DNA of 34,744 nt from Candidatus Colwelliibacteriota bacterium (GTDB lineage: Bacteria; Patescibacteriota; Minisyncoccia; UBA6257; Colwellbacteraceae). The DNA lies in assembly GCA_023228665.1 (NCBI GenBank), contig JALOAR010000004.1, forward strand, positions 1 to 34,744, read 5' to 3'. The notes beneath the pieces were generated by a model. That model ran no database searches. It was not told the DNA's origin and saw only the letters and a list, made by a program, of their open reading frames with translations. Both the position numbers and the translations under genes were made by a program. This document shows, one piece after another, positions 22,612-30,696 of this stretch (positions are counted from its first letter, which is position 1; each line of letters starts with the position of its first letter).

Positions 22612-23260
22612 AATACATTTTTATTTTATCAAATTCATAGAACAATATGAAGGCGATAAATACCAAAAAAATGCTTGGGTATAATTCGGGGCCGAGGTTT
22701 AGAATAAAGAGATTGAATAAGGTATGGATAATAGTGGCTAACAGTAATCCCAGAAGAAGCTTTTTTCGCGCCCAGAAATATCCGAGAATTCCGGCTGATA
22801 AAGCATGCATAAGAGTTGCTCCTATAAATCTTAATACGGAAAGCCCGATTATTTCTTCAGCCGAGGACGCGTTCATAAGAAAGAAAAAGTTTTCAGTGAC
22901 AGCAAAACCGAGGGCGGCGGTTATCATATAAACCATTCGGTCTATAGGTTCGTCGAAAAATTTGCTCTTGCTTATAAAAACGAGCACAACGGCAAATTTT
23001 ACAAATTCTTCTATAAAGGCGTTTATTCCGAGAGATAAAACGGAATATTCGGTTATTCCCAAAGCAGGGTTTGATACCGAGAAAAAACGTTCAAGCGCGG
23101 CAGCGGCAAACGCAGAAATCATTCCTAGAGAAAATGTTTTAGTGATTGCGCTTCCCGGTTCCGGCTTTTCCTTATCTTCAAGCAGAAAAAAAATAAGCCA
23201 GATAGCGCTAAGCCCGAAACCGATAAAGACAGATATAGGCAATAAATATCGAGTTACCAA
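22580..23260 (-). CDS. PrsW-family intramembrane metalloprotease
   Basis: Membrane protease family known for cleaving anti-sigma factors such as RsiW. About seven hydrophobic segments are visible in 226 residues. The signature motifs are NAFIEEFVKFAVVL (the EExxK motif), ALGFAVTENFFFL, LMHALSAGILGYFWA and IIHTLFNLF, giving the expected glutamates and histidines of the metal site. The start is TTG at 23260, overlapping the valS stop by 7 bases; no better in-frame ATG exists before the first helix. A link to the sigma/anti-sigma pair at 13.3-14.3 kb is attractive but purely inferential. Hsp20 is the next gene. Confidence 0.88.
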   Translation of the reverse strand: MVTRYLLPISVFIGFGLSAIWLIFFLLEDKEKPEPGSAITKTFSLGMISAFAAAALERFFSVSNPALGITEYSVLSLGINAFIEEFVKFAVVLVFISKSKFFDEPIDRMVYMITAALGFAVTENFFFLMNASSAEEIIGLSVLRFIGATLMHALSAGILGYFWARKKLLLGLLLATIIHTLFNLFILNLGPELYPSIFLVFIAFILFYEFDKIKMYYEKQKTGKRS

Positions 23261-25434
23261 TTTTCGATCATAAGGAATTCTTTTGTTCGAACCTTTTCAG
23301 GCAGTTCCTGATAAGCGGACTCGGTTACAAATGGCATAAACGGGTGGAGCATTTTCAGGGAAGCAACAAGGATTTTCAGTAATGTTTCCGTAGCGGCTTT
23401 TTTATCTTCTTTATTTGGATTATCTGCTAATCTTGGTTTTTTGGATTCGATAACTTTATCGGCAAATTCATGCCAAAAATAGTGGTAAAGAGTTTCTCCG
23501 GCATGGTTGAAGTCATAATTATCAAGTTGTGATTCAACTTCTTTTTTAACGCCGTTTAATCTTTCAATATCAGCTTTATCTTCTTCGGTGAAAACAGGTT
23601 CAATGTTATCTATTTTTTCATCTAGGTTCATAAGAACAAATCTGGCAGCGTTCCAAATCTTAGTAGTAAAGTTTCTATAACCTTTTATTTTATCTTCTGA
23701 TATTACAGGGTCATTTCCGGCGACAGAACCGATTACGAGAGAAATTCTAACTGCATCAGTTCCGTATATGTCTGCTACCTCTAAAGGATTAATAACATTA
23801 CCTTTTGATTTAGACATTTTTTGCCTGTCTTTATCCCGGACCAATCCATGAAGATATACTGTGCGAAAAGGCACATCTCCGGTTCGATATATGCCGAGCA
23901 TAATCATTCGGGCAACCCAGAAGAATATAATATCCCATCCGGTTTCCATAACATCGGTAGGATAGAATTTTTCAAAATCACCAGGCTTAGACATGAGTGT
24001 TGCGAAAGGCCATTGCCCAGATGAAAACCAAGTATCAAAGACATCTTCTTCAGGGATTAGGTCTGTTGATCCGCAATAAGGGCACTTATCTGGCTTATTA
24101 TTGCTTATTATTATGCCGTTCTTTTTGCGGCAGGCGTCATTTTTTTGATCAGTGCAGTACCAAGCGGGAATTCTAATTCCCCAGACTATCTGGCGGGAGA
24201 TATTCCAGTCTCTAAGATTACTCATCCAATGCATAAATATTTTTTCAAAACGATCAGAGACAAATTTAATTTTTCCCGATTTAACTGCATTAACGGCAAG
24301 ATCTCGGAGCGATAATTTTTTGTCGTTGGATTTTTCTGTCATTTTAACAAACCACTGCATCATTACCCGGGGCTCTATTATTGAACCGCATTTATAGCAA
24401 ACAGCTACTTGGTGCTTGTATTCTTCCGGTTCTCGGCTAAAGCTTTCTTTAAGTATTTCTTCAGCTTGCGAACGGGCATTTTTTATTTTTAAGCCTTCAA
24501 GTTTTGATCCAGCTTCGGCGGTCATTTTGCCGTATTGGTCAATGATCGATATGGGTTTTGATTCTATTTCAGATTCGTGGTTTTTCCAGATAGTGAAGTC
24601 TGTGGAGTCGTGATACGGAGTAATTTTTAATGCACCGGTTCCAAAATCTAACTCAACAAGCTTATCGCTTATAACAGGAAGCTCTTTGCTGTTTATTGGA
24701 TTAATTGCTTTTCTGCCGACGAGCTTGCTCCATTTTGATTCGGGATGGACGGCAACAGCGATATCTGCGGGGATTGTCTCGGGCCTGGTGGTCGCAACTT
24801 CAATAAATTCATCGCTGTCTGAAAGCTTATATTTAATGTAATAGAGCTTGTCTGTTTTTTCTTCATGCTTAATTTCTAGATCAGAAAGGGTGGTTTGGTG
24901 CTTTATGCACCAATTAACCGGCTGTTCGGCGCGGTAGACAAGTCCGTCATCGTAAAGACTCTTAAATGTTTCGTAAACTACCTCTTTTATGTCGTCATCA
25001 AGGGTAAACTTTTCTCTGGACCAGTCGCAGCTTGCACCCAGTTTTTTGAGCTGGCCTTTCATATATTGCTTATTGCTAAGCGTAAAGTTTTTGATCTCTT
25101 CGTATAGCTCTTCTTTTGGTATTTTCCAAAAGGATCGTCCTTCTTTTTCCAGTTTTTTGTTGTATACAACTTGTGTTTCAAAACCGGCGTGATCGGCTCC
25201 CGGGAGCCATAGGGCTTTGCGCCCTTTCATCCGCGCATAACGGATCATAATGTCTTGTAATGTTACAAACAGGGCATGGCCTATATGAAGCGATCCGTTG
25301 GCATTCGGAGGAGGCATTATAACAGTAAATGGTTCGCCGTCCGTATTTAAATTATCAGGATTAAAAAGCCCGGATTTCTCCCAACTCTCATATGTTTTGT
25401 CTTCCAACTCTTTATGGTTGTACCGAGTATCCAT
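23254..25434 (-). CDS. valS: Valyl-tRNA synthetase, short form
   Basis: Charges tRNA-Val and edits misacylated threonine. Motifs: MPPPNANGSLHIGHALF (HIGH), LPGADHAGFETQ, TTRPETIPADIAVAVHP (editing domain), WNISRQIVWGIRIPAWYC, a CPYCGS knuckle, DVFDTWFSSGQWPF, GRVARMI-type WVARMIMLG, and KMSKSKGNVINPLEV. It ends at FLMIENW soon after the anticodon-binding domain, so at 726 residues it lacks the C-terminal coiled-coil arm of long ValRS (880-950). No frameshift is seen and prsW follows by overlap, so the short form is genuine. The ATG at 25434 starts the usual DTRYNHKELEDKTYE sequence. Confidence 0.97.
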   Translation of the reverse strand: MDTRYNHKELEDKTYESWEKSGLFNPDNLNTDGEPFTVIMPPPNANGSLHIGHALFVTLQDIMIRYARMKGRKALWLPGADHAGFETQVVYNKKLEKEGRSFWKIPKEELYEEIKNFTLSNKQYMKGQLKKLGASCDWSREKFTLDDDIKEVVYETFKSLYDDGLVYRAEQPVNWCIKHQTTLSDLEIKHEEKTDKLYYIKYKLSDSDEFIEVATTRPETIPADIAVAVHPESKWSKLVGRKAINPINSKELPVISDKLVELDFGTGALKITPYHDSTDFTIWKNHESEIESKPISIIDQYGKMTAEAGSKLEGLKIKNARSQAEEILKESFSREPEEYKHQVAVCYKCGSIIEPRVMMQWFVKMTEKSNDKKLSLRDLAVNAVKSGKIKFVSDRFEKIFMHWMSNLRDWNISRQIVWGIRIPAWYCTDQKNDACRKKNGIIISNNKPDKCPYCGSTDLIPEEDVFDTWFSSGQWPFATLMSKPGDFEKFYPTDVMETGWDIIFFWVARMIMLGIYRTGDVPFRTVYLHGLVRDKDRQKMSKSKGNVINPLEVADIYGTDAVRISLVIGSVAGNDPVISEDKIKGYRNFTTKIWNAARFVLMNLDEKIDNIEPVFTEEDKADIERLNGVKKEVESQLDNYDFNHAGETLYHYFWHEFADKVIESKKPRLADNPNKEDKKAATETLLKILVASLKMLHPFMPFVTESAYQELPEKVRTKEFLMIENW

Positions 25435-25500
25435 ATTAATTTGATTTTGCTTTATCTGGGACTAAAAATCAAAAACTTGAAGCCTGAAGCCTGGATTGTG

Positions 25501-25616
25501 GAACCTGGATTCCTTTTTTCAAGGGAATGACAGAAGAGAGCGGAAATGATAGAGAAGGTGTGTAATTTGTTCTTCCGTGTTTTTTGTCATCCCCGCGTAA
25601 GCGGGGATCCAGGTTC
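25501..25616. repeat. Inverted pair of REP-like palindromes between tsaD and valS
   Basis: Bases 25585-25616 (TGTCATCCCCGCGTAAGCGGGGATCC plus AGGTTC, read in two parts) form a perfect hairpin. Bases 25501-25532 are a diverged inverted copy of the same 32-base unit, sharing TGTCAT at one end and ATCCAGGTTC at the other. Both keep the stem with partly compensating changes. A fragment with CCTGGATT lies at 25490. The rest of the 211-base spacer holds no gene. Confidence 0.75.
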
Positions 25617-25645
25617 AAATTCTAAAGTCTTGAAACTAAAGAAAG

Positions 25646-26728
25646 CTAAAGAGATAGGTTTCCGTTTGCCTCGAGGGGTCTTTCTATTCCCTGTAGGGAT
25701 TCGATATAGCTTGATGCAGCGATCATAGCGGCGTTATCTGTATTAAATTGTTGTTCGGGAGCCAGAAATTCAATATTTTCTTTTTTGGCTATTTCAGCAA
25801 AGGCTTTTCTAAGAGCTTTATTGGCAGCTACGCCTCCGGAAATAATTACGGAGCGGGCAGAGAATTTTTTAACTGCTTTGAATGTTTTAGCGGCAAGACA
25901 GTCTATTATTGCCTGTTGGTAACTTGCGGCAATATCTTCTGCGTCGCCGGAAGCGAGATTGTCGGATATGCCGGATATGGCTTTTTTATTTATATCTTTC
26001 CAGTTCGCTTTATAACTATCTTTTAATTTGTACAGAAGAGCCGTTTTTAGACCGGCGAAACTGAAGTCAAAGTTATCTTGGTTTGCCATAGGGCGGGGAA
26101 AATTAAAGGTTGCGGAGTTTCCTTTAAGAGCAAGCTTTTCTAATTCCGGTCCGCCAGGATAGGGCAAGCCAAGGAGGCGGGCGCCTTTATCAAATGCTTC
26201 GCCGGCGGCGTCATCTTTCGTTTCGCCAAGCACTTTATATTCGGAAATACTATTAAGTAGTAATAGTATTGTGTGTCCTCCGCTTACGATAAGCGCTACG
26301 GCAGGGAAAAGTTCATTTATATTATTAATGCTGGAAAGAAGAAAGCTATAAAGGTGGCCTTTAATATGATTGGCGGGAAAGACAGGTTTATTTATTTTTT
26401 TACCCAAATCTTCAGCAAATTCAATACCGGTCCATAAGGCGGGTTCGAGGCCTGGACCGACTGTTACGGCGATTATGTCTATATCTTCAAATTCCGGGAC
26501 GACTTCAAATATCTCAAGCATTTCAGGAAGGGCTTTTTGATGTTCTCTCTTGGCAATATTAGGCACTACTCCGCCGAATTCTTTATGTTTAGCTATTTGT
26601 GAAAGAATAGCGTTTTTTATGACTTTGAATTTTGGGGATATAAGTTTTCCTTTAGCTTCTACAAGCGCCATAGCTGTTTCGTCGCAGCTAGTTTCTATGG
26701 AAAAAATAATTTTTTTGCTTTCAGGCAT
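25646..26728 (-). CDS. tsaD: tRNA N6-threonylcarbamoyladenosine transferase TsaD
   Basis: Transfers the threonylcarbamoyl group onto A37 of tRNAs that read ANN codons. Motifs: SIETSCDETAMALVE, GGVVPNIAKREHQKALPEM, VGPGLEPALWTGIEFAEDLG, PANHIKGHLYSFL with the two iron-binding histidines, ALIVSGGHTILLLL, KGARLLGLPYPGGPELE, SFAGLKTAL, IISGGVAANKALR and TDNAAMIA. At 360 residues it is slightly longer than usual (about 335-340). The gene stands alone ahead of a repeat-filled spacer and valS. The protein acts together with TsaB, TsaC and TsaE, none of which is in this window. Confidence 0.97.
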   Translation of the reverse strand: MPESKKIIFSIETSCDETAMALVEAKGKLISPKFKVIKNAILSQIAKHKEFGGVVPNIAKREHQKALPEMLEIFEVVPEFEDIDIIAVTVGPGLEPALWTGIEFAEDLGKKINKPVFPANHIKGHLYSFLLSSINNINELFPAVALIVSGGHTILLLLNSISEYKVLGETKDDAAGEAFDKGARLLGLPYPGGPELEKLALKGNSATFNFPRPMANQDNFDFSFAGLKTALLYKLKDSYKANWKDINKKAISGISDNLASGDAEDIAASYQQAIIDCLAAKTFKAVKKFSARSVIISGGVAANKALRKAFAEIAKKENIEFLAPEQQFNTDNAAMIAASSYIESLQGIERPLEANGNLSL

Positions 26729-26782
26729 ATAATAAAGGAATAATCGCTTGAATATCGCTTTAAATCAATATTTTGCCGATTC

Positions 26783-26810
26783 TTGACGGCATAGCTCTAT
26801 CGCATAATAT
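26783..26810 (+). promoter_or_regulatory. Promoter of the cysteine desulfurase gene
   Basis: TTGACG (26783-26788), spacer of 16, TAATAT (26805-26810), then the ATG 8 bases later. The predicted transcript is leaderless. Confidence 0.65.
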
Positions 26811-26818
26811 GTAGATTA

Positions 26819-28078
26819 ATGGAAAAGAAAGTATATATGGATTATGCGGCAACAACTCCTCTTGATGAGAAGGTTTTTGCTGATATGATGCCATATTTTT
26901 CTGAAAAATATGGCAACCCTTCTTCTATACATAGTTTCGGCGAAGATGCCCAGGAAGGAATTATTAAGGCAAGGAAAATAGTTGCTGATTTTTTTGGAGC
27001 AAAAGATTCTGAAATTATTTTTACGAGCGGAGCGACAGAGGGTAATAATGCAGTTATAAAAGGCATTGTTATGTCGAGAAAAATATGGGAGGCGTGCGGA
27101 GGAAAACCGCATATAGTGGTAAGCGATGTTGAACATGATTGCGTACTCGAGTCGGCTAAAAGAGTAATGAAGGACGGTTTGGCAGAAGTATCTTTTGCAC
27201 CGGTAGGCAGTGACGGCAGAGTAAGCGCGGATGATGTACAAAAATTGATACAGCCCAATACAGTTTTAGTTTCCGTGATGTATGCCAATAATGAGACGGG
27301 AGCGATACAGCCTGTTCAGGAGATAGGAAGGATGATAACTAGAGAAAATGAGGCAGGGAATAAAAAAATATATTTTCATATAGACGCGGCGCAGGCGGTT
27401 AATTATCTTGATTGCAATGCAGATGCGCTGGGAGCCGATCTTATAACTATATCGGCGCATAAGATATACGGTCCGAAAGGCGTTGGCGCTTTATATGCCA
27501 GAACAGGAACTCCTTTGGCAAAATTTATGGACGGGGGCGAACAGGAGTTTGGATTAAGAGCGGGAACGCATAATGTTCCGGGGATAGTCGGACTTGGCAG
27601 CGCTATAGCACAGCTTGAAAATTATAAAGAAAAGAATAAGGAAATCGGGAGATTGAGAGACAGGCTTATTGATGGCATATTAGCTTCGGTTTCTCGTTCT
27701 GCTTTGAACGGGTCGAGAGAAAATAGATTACCTAACAATGTAAATATGCGTTTCGAGGGAGCTGAAGGGGAAGCAATACTTATAATGTTGAAAGATAAAG
27801 GGGTGGCTGTATCAACGGGTTCGGCTTGCGCGGCTAAATCTCTTTCTTCTTCTCATGTCTTAAAATCAATGGGTCTTACGGATCTTGATGCGCATAGTTC
27901 AATAAGATTTAGCCTGGGGAGACAAACTGCTCAAGAAGATATCGACTATGTAATATCTGCTGTTCCCGGGATAATTGAGAAATTAAGAGGCGTAAGCGGA
28001 AGCTTTGATCATTCGACAAATTTATCGCAAGCGGATGAAAAAGGTTCAAAAGAAGAAGGTTCTGTTTTTTTTGGATGA
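26819..28078 (+). CDS. Cysteine desulfurase (NifS/IscS family)
   Basis: PLP enzyme that removes sulfur from cysteine for Fe-S clusters and tRNA thiolation. Motifs: MDYAATTPLDEKVFADMMPYF, GNPSSIHSFG, FTSGATEGNNAVIKG, HIVVSDVEHDCVLE, VSVMYANNETGAIQP, HIDAAQAVNYL, TISAHKIYGPKGVGALYAR with the PLP lysine, GTHNVPGIVGLG, and STGSACAAKS with the catalytic cysteine. The C-terminus after the last helix is an extra 20 residues rich in Ser and Glu. Length 419. The IscU-type scaffold gene follows 121 bases downstream on the same strand, so the two form a minimal Fe-S assembly pair. Confidence 0.96.
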   Translation: MEKKVYMDYAATTPLDEKVFADMMPYFSEKYGNPSSIHSFGEDAQEGIIKARKIVADFFGAKDSEIIFTSGATEGNNAVIKGIVMSRKIWEACGGKPHIVVSDVEHDCVLESAKRVMKDGLAEVSFAPVGSDGRVSADDVQKLIQPNTVLVSVMYANNETGAIQPVQEIGRMITRENEAGNKKIYFHIDAAQAVNYLDCNADALGADLITISAHKIYGPKGVGALYARTGTPLAKFMDGGEQEFGLRAGTHNVPGIVGLGSAIAQLENYKEKNKEIGRLRDRLIDGILASVSRSALNGSRENRLPNNVNMRFEGAEGEAILIMLKDKGVAVSTGSACAAKSLSSSHVLKSMGLTDLDAHSSIRFSLGRQTAQEDIDYVISAVPGIIEKLRGVSGSFDHSTNLSQADEKGSKEEGSVFFG

Positions 28079-28199
28079 CGATGTAATAGATCGCGGCGGA
28101 TTGCCCGCTGATCTCGGGTGTGAAAAAGGCAGACAGGTTGATGAAAGCCTTTAGGCTTGCAGAAATATATAATTAGAGGCTACTCTGAAATACGCTAAT

Positions 28200-28568
28200 A
28201 TGTATTCTAAAGAAGTAATGGATCATTTCCAGAACCCAAGAAATATGGGCGTTTTGAATGATTTTCAGGCTGTTGGGAATGTCGGCAACCCCGTCTGCGG
28301 GGATATGATGAAGATATATCTTAAGATATCCGACGGGATTATAGAGGATATCGGTTTTGAAACTCTTGGTTGCGTGGCGGCGATAGCGACATCGTCAATG
28401 ATAACCGAGCTTGCCAAGGGAAAGACTCTTGAGGAGGCGGAAAAGATAGAATTTAAAGATGTAGAAAAAGCTTTAGGATCTTTGCCTCCCGTGAAGCTGC
28501 ATTGCGCAGATCTTTCCGTGCAAGCTTTAAGAAAGGCGATAGGGGAATATAGAAATACTAACTCCTAA
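28200..28568 (+). CDS. IscU/NifU-N-type Fe-S cluster scaffold
   Basis: Platform on which a cysteine desulfurase builds Fe-S clusters. The three ligand cysteines are in GNPVCGD, LGCVAAIATSSMITELAKGK and KLHCADLSVQALRKAI. MYSKEVMDHFQNPRNMG is the standard N-terminus. At 122 residues it is normal for IscU. The 121-base spacer after the desulfurase has no gene; a TATAAT at 28168-28173 may give it a promoter of its own. No IscA, HscA/B or ferredoxin gene lies close by, so it is a minimal system. Confidence 0.95.
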   Translation: MYSKEVMDHFQNPRNMGVLNDFQAVGNVGNPVCGDMMKIYLKISDGIIEDIGFETLGCVAAIATSSMITELAKGKTLEEAEKIEFKDVEKALGSLPPVKLHCADLSVQALRKAIGEYRNTNS

Positions 28569-28640
28569 CTTATAACTCACAGGCCTCACGACTTCAGTCT
28601 TGATAAAGATTTTGTTTTTTGGCAATATTCTTTTGCATTT

Positions 28641-28738
28641 GGCCCTATTCCGCCTCCGGCAGACCGGGGCGTCTAGTGGTTAGGACATCAGGTTTTTCCG
28701 GCCTCTGGCGGACCCGCCGAAGGCGGGCATCCTGGAAA
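28641..28738 (+). pseudogene. Broken tRNA-Glu copy with two GC-rich insertions
   Basis: Three blocks match the intact tRNA-Glu at 29008 base for base: 28641-28648 (acceptor 5' arm), 28670-28696 (D-arm to the anticodon loop) and 28728-28734 (rest of the anticodon arm), 42 bases in all. They are separated by GC-rich insertions of 21 bases (28649-28669) and 31 bases (28697-28727) that begin alike (TCCG-CCTC) and fold into CCGCC/GGCGG-type hairpins. The second splits the anticodon loop between TTTT and CAT. Homology ends shortly after; the 3' half (T-arm, acceptor 3' strand) is missing, so it cannot be functional. Confidence 0.85.
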
Positions 28739-28744
28739 CAAAAA

Positions 28745-29002
28745 ATGTTTTACGTTTATGTTTTAAAAAGTCAAAAAGATGGATTTCTTTATACTGGATA
28801 TACAAAAGATCTTCGCAAAAGATTTGCCGAGCATAATACTGGAAAAACTAAATCTATAAAACATAGAATTCCTTTTAAATTAGTATATTATGAAGCATAT
28901 CTTGATAAAACAGATGCTCGAAAAAGAGAATTGGAGTTAAAAAATAAATGTCAGCAAAGAGAATTCCTTATGGACAGAATAAGAAATTCTTTGTTAGTTT
29001 AG
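28745..29002 (+). CDS. GIY-YIG nuclease-domain protein between broken and intact tRNA-Glu
   Basis: An 85-residue single-domain GIY-YIG endonuclease of the YhbQ-like (UPF0213) group. MFYVYVLKSQKDGFLYTGYT contains the paired tyrosines (in the YVY and YTGYT strands), TKDLRKRFAEHNTGKT the catalytic Arg and nearby His, and YYEAYLDKTDARKRELELK the metal-binding glutamate. The ATG at 28745 starts at the first beta-strand; longer upstream reading goes through the broken tRNA and is rejected. It ends 5 bases before the intact tRNA-Glu on the same strand. Such small nucleases are frequent in Patescibacteria; most have no proven function. The position suggests tRNA-linked mobility. Confidence 0.9.
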   Translation: MFYVYVLKSQKDGFLYTGYTKDLRKRFAEHNTGKTKSIKHRIPFKLVYYEAYLDKTDARKRELELKNKCQQREFLMDRIRNSLLV

Positions 29003-29007
29003 CTTAT

Positions 29008-29079
29008 GGCCCTATCGTCTAGTGGTTAGGACATCAGGTTTTCATCCTGAAAACCGGGGTTCGATTCCCCGTAGGGCTA
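29008..29079 (+). tRNA. tRNA-Glu(TTC)
   Basis: Cloverleaf of 72 bases: acceptor GGCCCTA/TAGGGCT (G-T first pair), discriminator A, no encoded CCA. Anticodon stem TCAGG/CCTGA with loop TTTTCAT gives TTC. The T-arm CCGGGGTTCGATTCCCCG is intact. It begins 5 bases after the GIY-YIG stop, so it may lie on the same transcript. It reads GAA and GAG. Confidence 0.95.
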
Positions 29080-29113
29080 CAAAATATTTTCCACGCAAAA
29101 TATCGCGGAAGTT

Positions 29114-30619
29114 ATGAAAAGATTTTTAGAAATATTACCTGGAGCGCTTGCGTGGCTGACTATAGCTATGATGTTTGTGATATCAGCCGTTTTTCCGGTT
29201 CAAGCGGCGGTTTTTGTGATACTTTTTGATATTTTTTGGTTTTTGAAGACAGTTTATTTTGCGATACATGTCGGGGCTGGCTATAGAGAAATGAAGAAAG
29301 TGATGAAGGTTGATTGGCTGGAAAAAATAAAGGCTCTGCCGCCTAGAGACGGCAGGGATTGGAGCGATATATATCATTTGGTTATATTCCCGATGTATAA
29401 GGAATCATACGCGGTTGTTAAAGAAAATTTTGACTCTATTATCAAGACCGATTATCCGCTTGAAAAGTTTATAGTTGTTCTTTCCGGGGAAGAAAGGGCG
29501 GGAGAAGAAACTGTCCGAACGATTGAAAGAATTAAAAATGAATATGGCGATAAATTCTTTAGGTTTTACACAACGCTGCATCCGGCAGATCTTCCGGGAG
29601 AGATACCCGGCAAAGGTTCTAATGAAGCTTGGGCGGCAAGGCGAGTTAAAGAAGATATTATAGATAAAGAAGGAATCCCTTACGAAAATATTATGGTGTC
29701 TACTTTTGACGTGGATACCCAGGTTTATCCGCAGTATTTCAGCAGACTGACATATTCTTTCCTTACCGCGGAACATCCGGACCGTTCCAGCTATCAGCCG
29801 ATAGCTTTTTTTACCAACAATATATATGAAGCTCCTGTCTTTGCCCGCATAATGGCTTTTTCAACTACTTTTTGGAACATAATGAATCAAGTCCGTCCAG
29901 AACAGCTGATAACTTTTTCTTCGCACTCAATGCCGTTTAAAGCTTTAGTGGAAATAGGCTTTTGGACTACCAATCATGTTTCGGAAGATTCCTTAATATT
30001 CTGGCAGTGTTTTCTCCACTATGACGGAGATTGGCGGGTAGTGCCGTTGCATTATCCGGTATCGATGGATGCGAACGTAGCGCCGACTTTTTGGCAATCG
30101 ATGAAAAATATATACAAGCAGCAGAGAAGATGGGCTTGGGGCTGCGAAAATATACCTTTCGTATTCAGCGGATTTTTAGAAAATAAAAAAATATCTTTAA
30201 GGAAAAAAATATATTGGACATGGCAGCATCTTGATATATATTGGGGCTGGGCGACTAATGCCTTAATAATTCTTTTGCTCGGCAGGCTGCCTCTTTTGCT
30301 TGGAGGAGAAAAATTTAACGTGTCAGTCCTTTCTTACAATCTTCCCCAGCTTACAAGTACTTTAATGAATATGGCAGTTATCGGAGTAATCACTTCGGCA
30401 ATTTTATCGATAGCTCTTTTGCCTCCCAAGCCGAAATGGTTTAAGTGGTACCATAACTTTCTTTATATGATTCAATGGGCGCTTTTTCCGGTTAATATAA
30501 TTTTCTTCAGCACTATTCCGGCAATAGAATCCCAAACAAGAATGATGCTTGGCGGGAAGTTTAAACTTGGCTTTTGGGTAACGCCGAAGGCAAGGAAGGG
30601 GGAAGAAATACGAGAATAA
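29114..30619 (+). CDS. Membrane glycosyltransferase, family 2 type
   Basis: Processive-type GT-A glycosyltransferase of 501 residues. Two N-terminal helices (about 8-50) precede the catalytic domain: LVIFPMYKESYAVVKENFDS, KFIVVLSGEERAGEET, STFDVDTQVYPQYF with the DxD metal motif near residue 199, NHVSEDSLIFWQCFL with the ED pair, and QQRRWAWG (near residue 336), the QxxRW acceptor motif. Three or four helices follow (residues ~370-480). This is the plan of cellulose synthase-like and polysaccharide-exporting GT2 enzymes. The N-terminal region ahead of FPMYKES is longer than in simple GT2. Sugar and product are unknown. Acts at the membrane, most likely on surface glycans. Confidence 0.9.
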   Translation: MKRFLEILPGALAWLTIAMMFVISAVFPVQAAVFVILFDIFWFLKTVYFAIHVGAGYREMKKVMKVDWLEKIKALPPRDGRDWSDIYHLVIFPMYKESYAVVKENFDSIIKTDYPLEKFIVVLSGEERAGEETVRTIERIKNEYGDKFFRFYTTLHPADLPGEIPGKGSNEAWAARRVKEDIIDKEGIPYENIMVSTFDVDTQVYPQYFSRLTYSFLTAEHPDRSSYQPIAFFTNNIYEAPVFARIMAFSTTFWNIMNQVRPEQLITFSSHSMPFKALVEIGFWTTNHVSEDSLIFWQCFLHYDGDWRVVPLHYPVSMDANVAPTFWQSMKNIYKQQRRWAWGCENIPFVFSGFLENKKISLRKKIYWTWQHLDIYWGWATNALIILLLGRLPLLLGGEKFNVSVLSYNLPQLTSTLMNMAVIGVITSAILSIALLPPKPKWFKWYHNFLYMIQWALFPVNIIFFSTIPAIESQTRMMLGGKFKLGFWVTPKARKGEEIRE

Positions 30620-30676
30620 TTTTCAATTTTTAATTTATATTTAAATTTTAAATTAGAAAGTATTGATTCTGTTTTG

Positions 30677-30682
30677 TATAAT
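30677..30682 (+). promoter_or_regulatory. -10 box of the cupredoxin gene
   Basis: Consensus TATAAT at 30677-30682 with an upstream TG, 14 bases before the ATG at 30697, giving a leader of only about 7 bases. The -35 region is A/T-rich without a clear TTGACA. Confidence 0.5.
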
Positions 30683-30696
30683 TAACTAAACGCAAA

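Noticed and set aside
25435..25645. T-box or other riboswitch upstream of valS
   Set aside because: The spacer contains REP-like palindromes but no T-box sequence or specifier-loop arrangement that I can see.
28641..29079. A split or intron-containing functional tRNA-Glu
   Set aside because: The upstream copy lacks the T-arm and acceptor 3' strand, and the downstream copy is complete by itself. The insertions show no group I or II intron features or bulge-helix-bulge.
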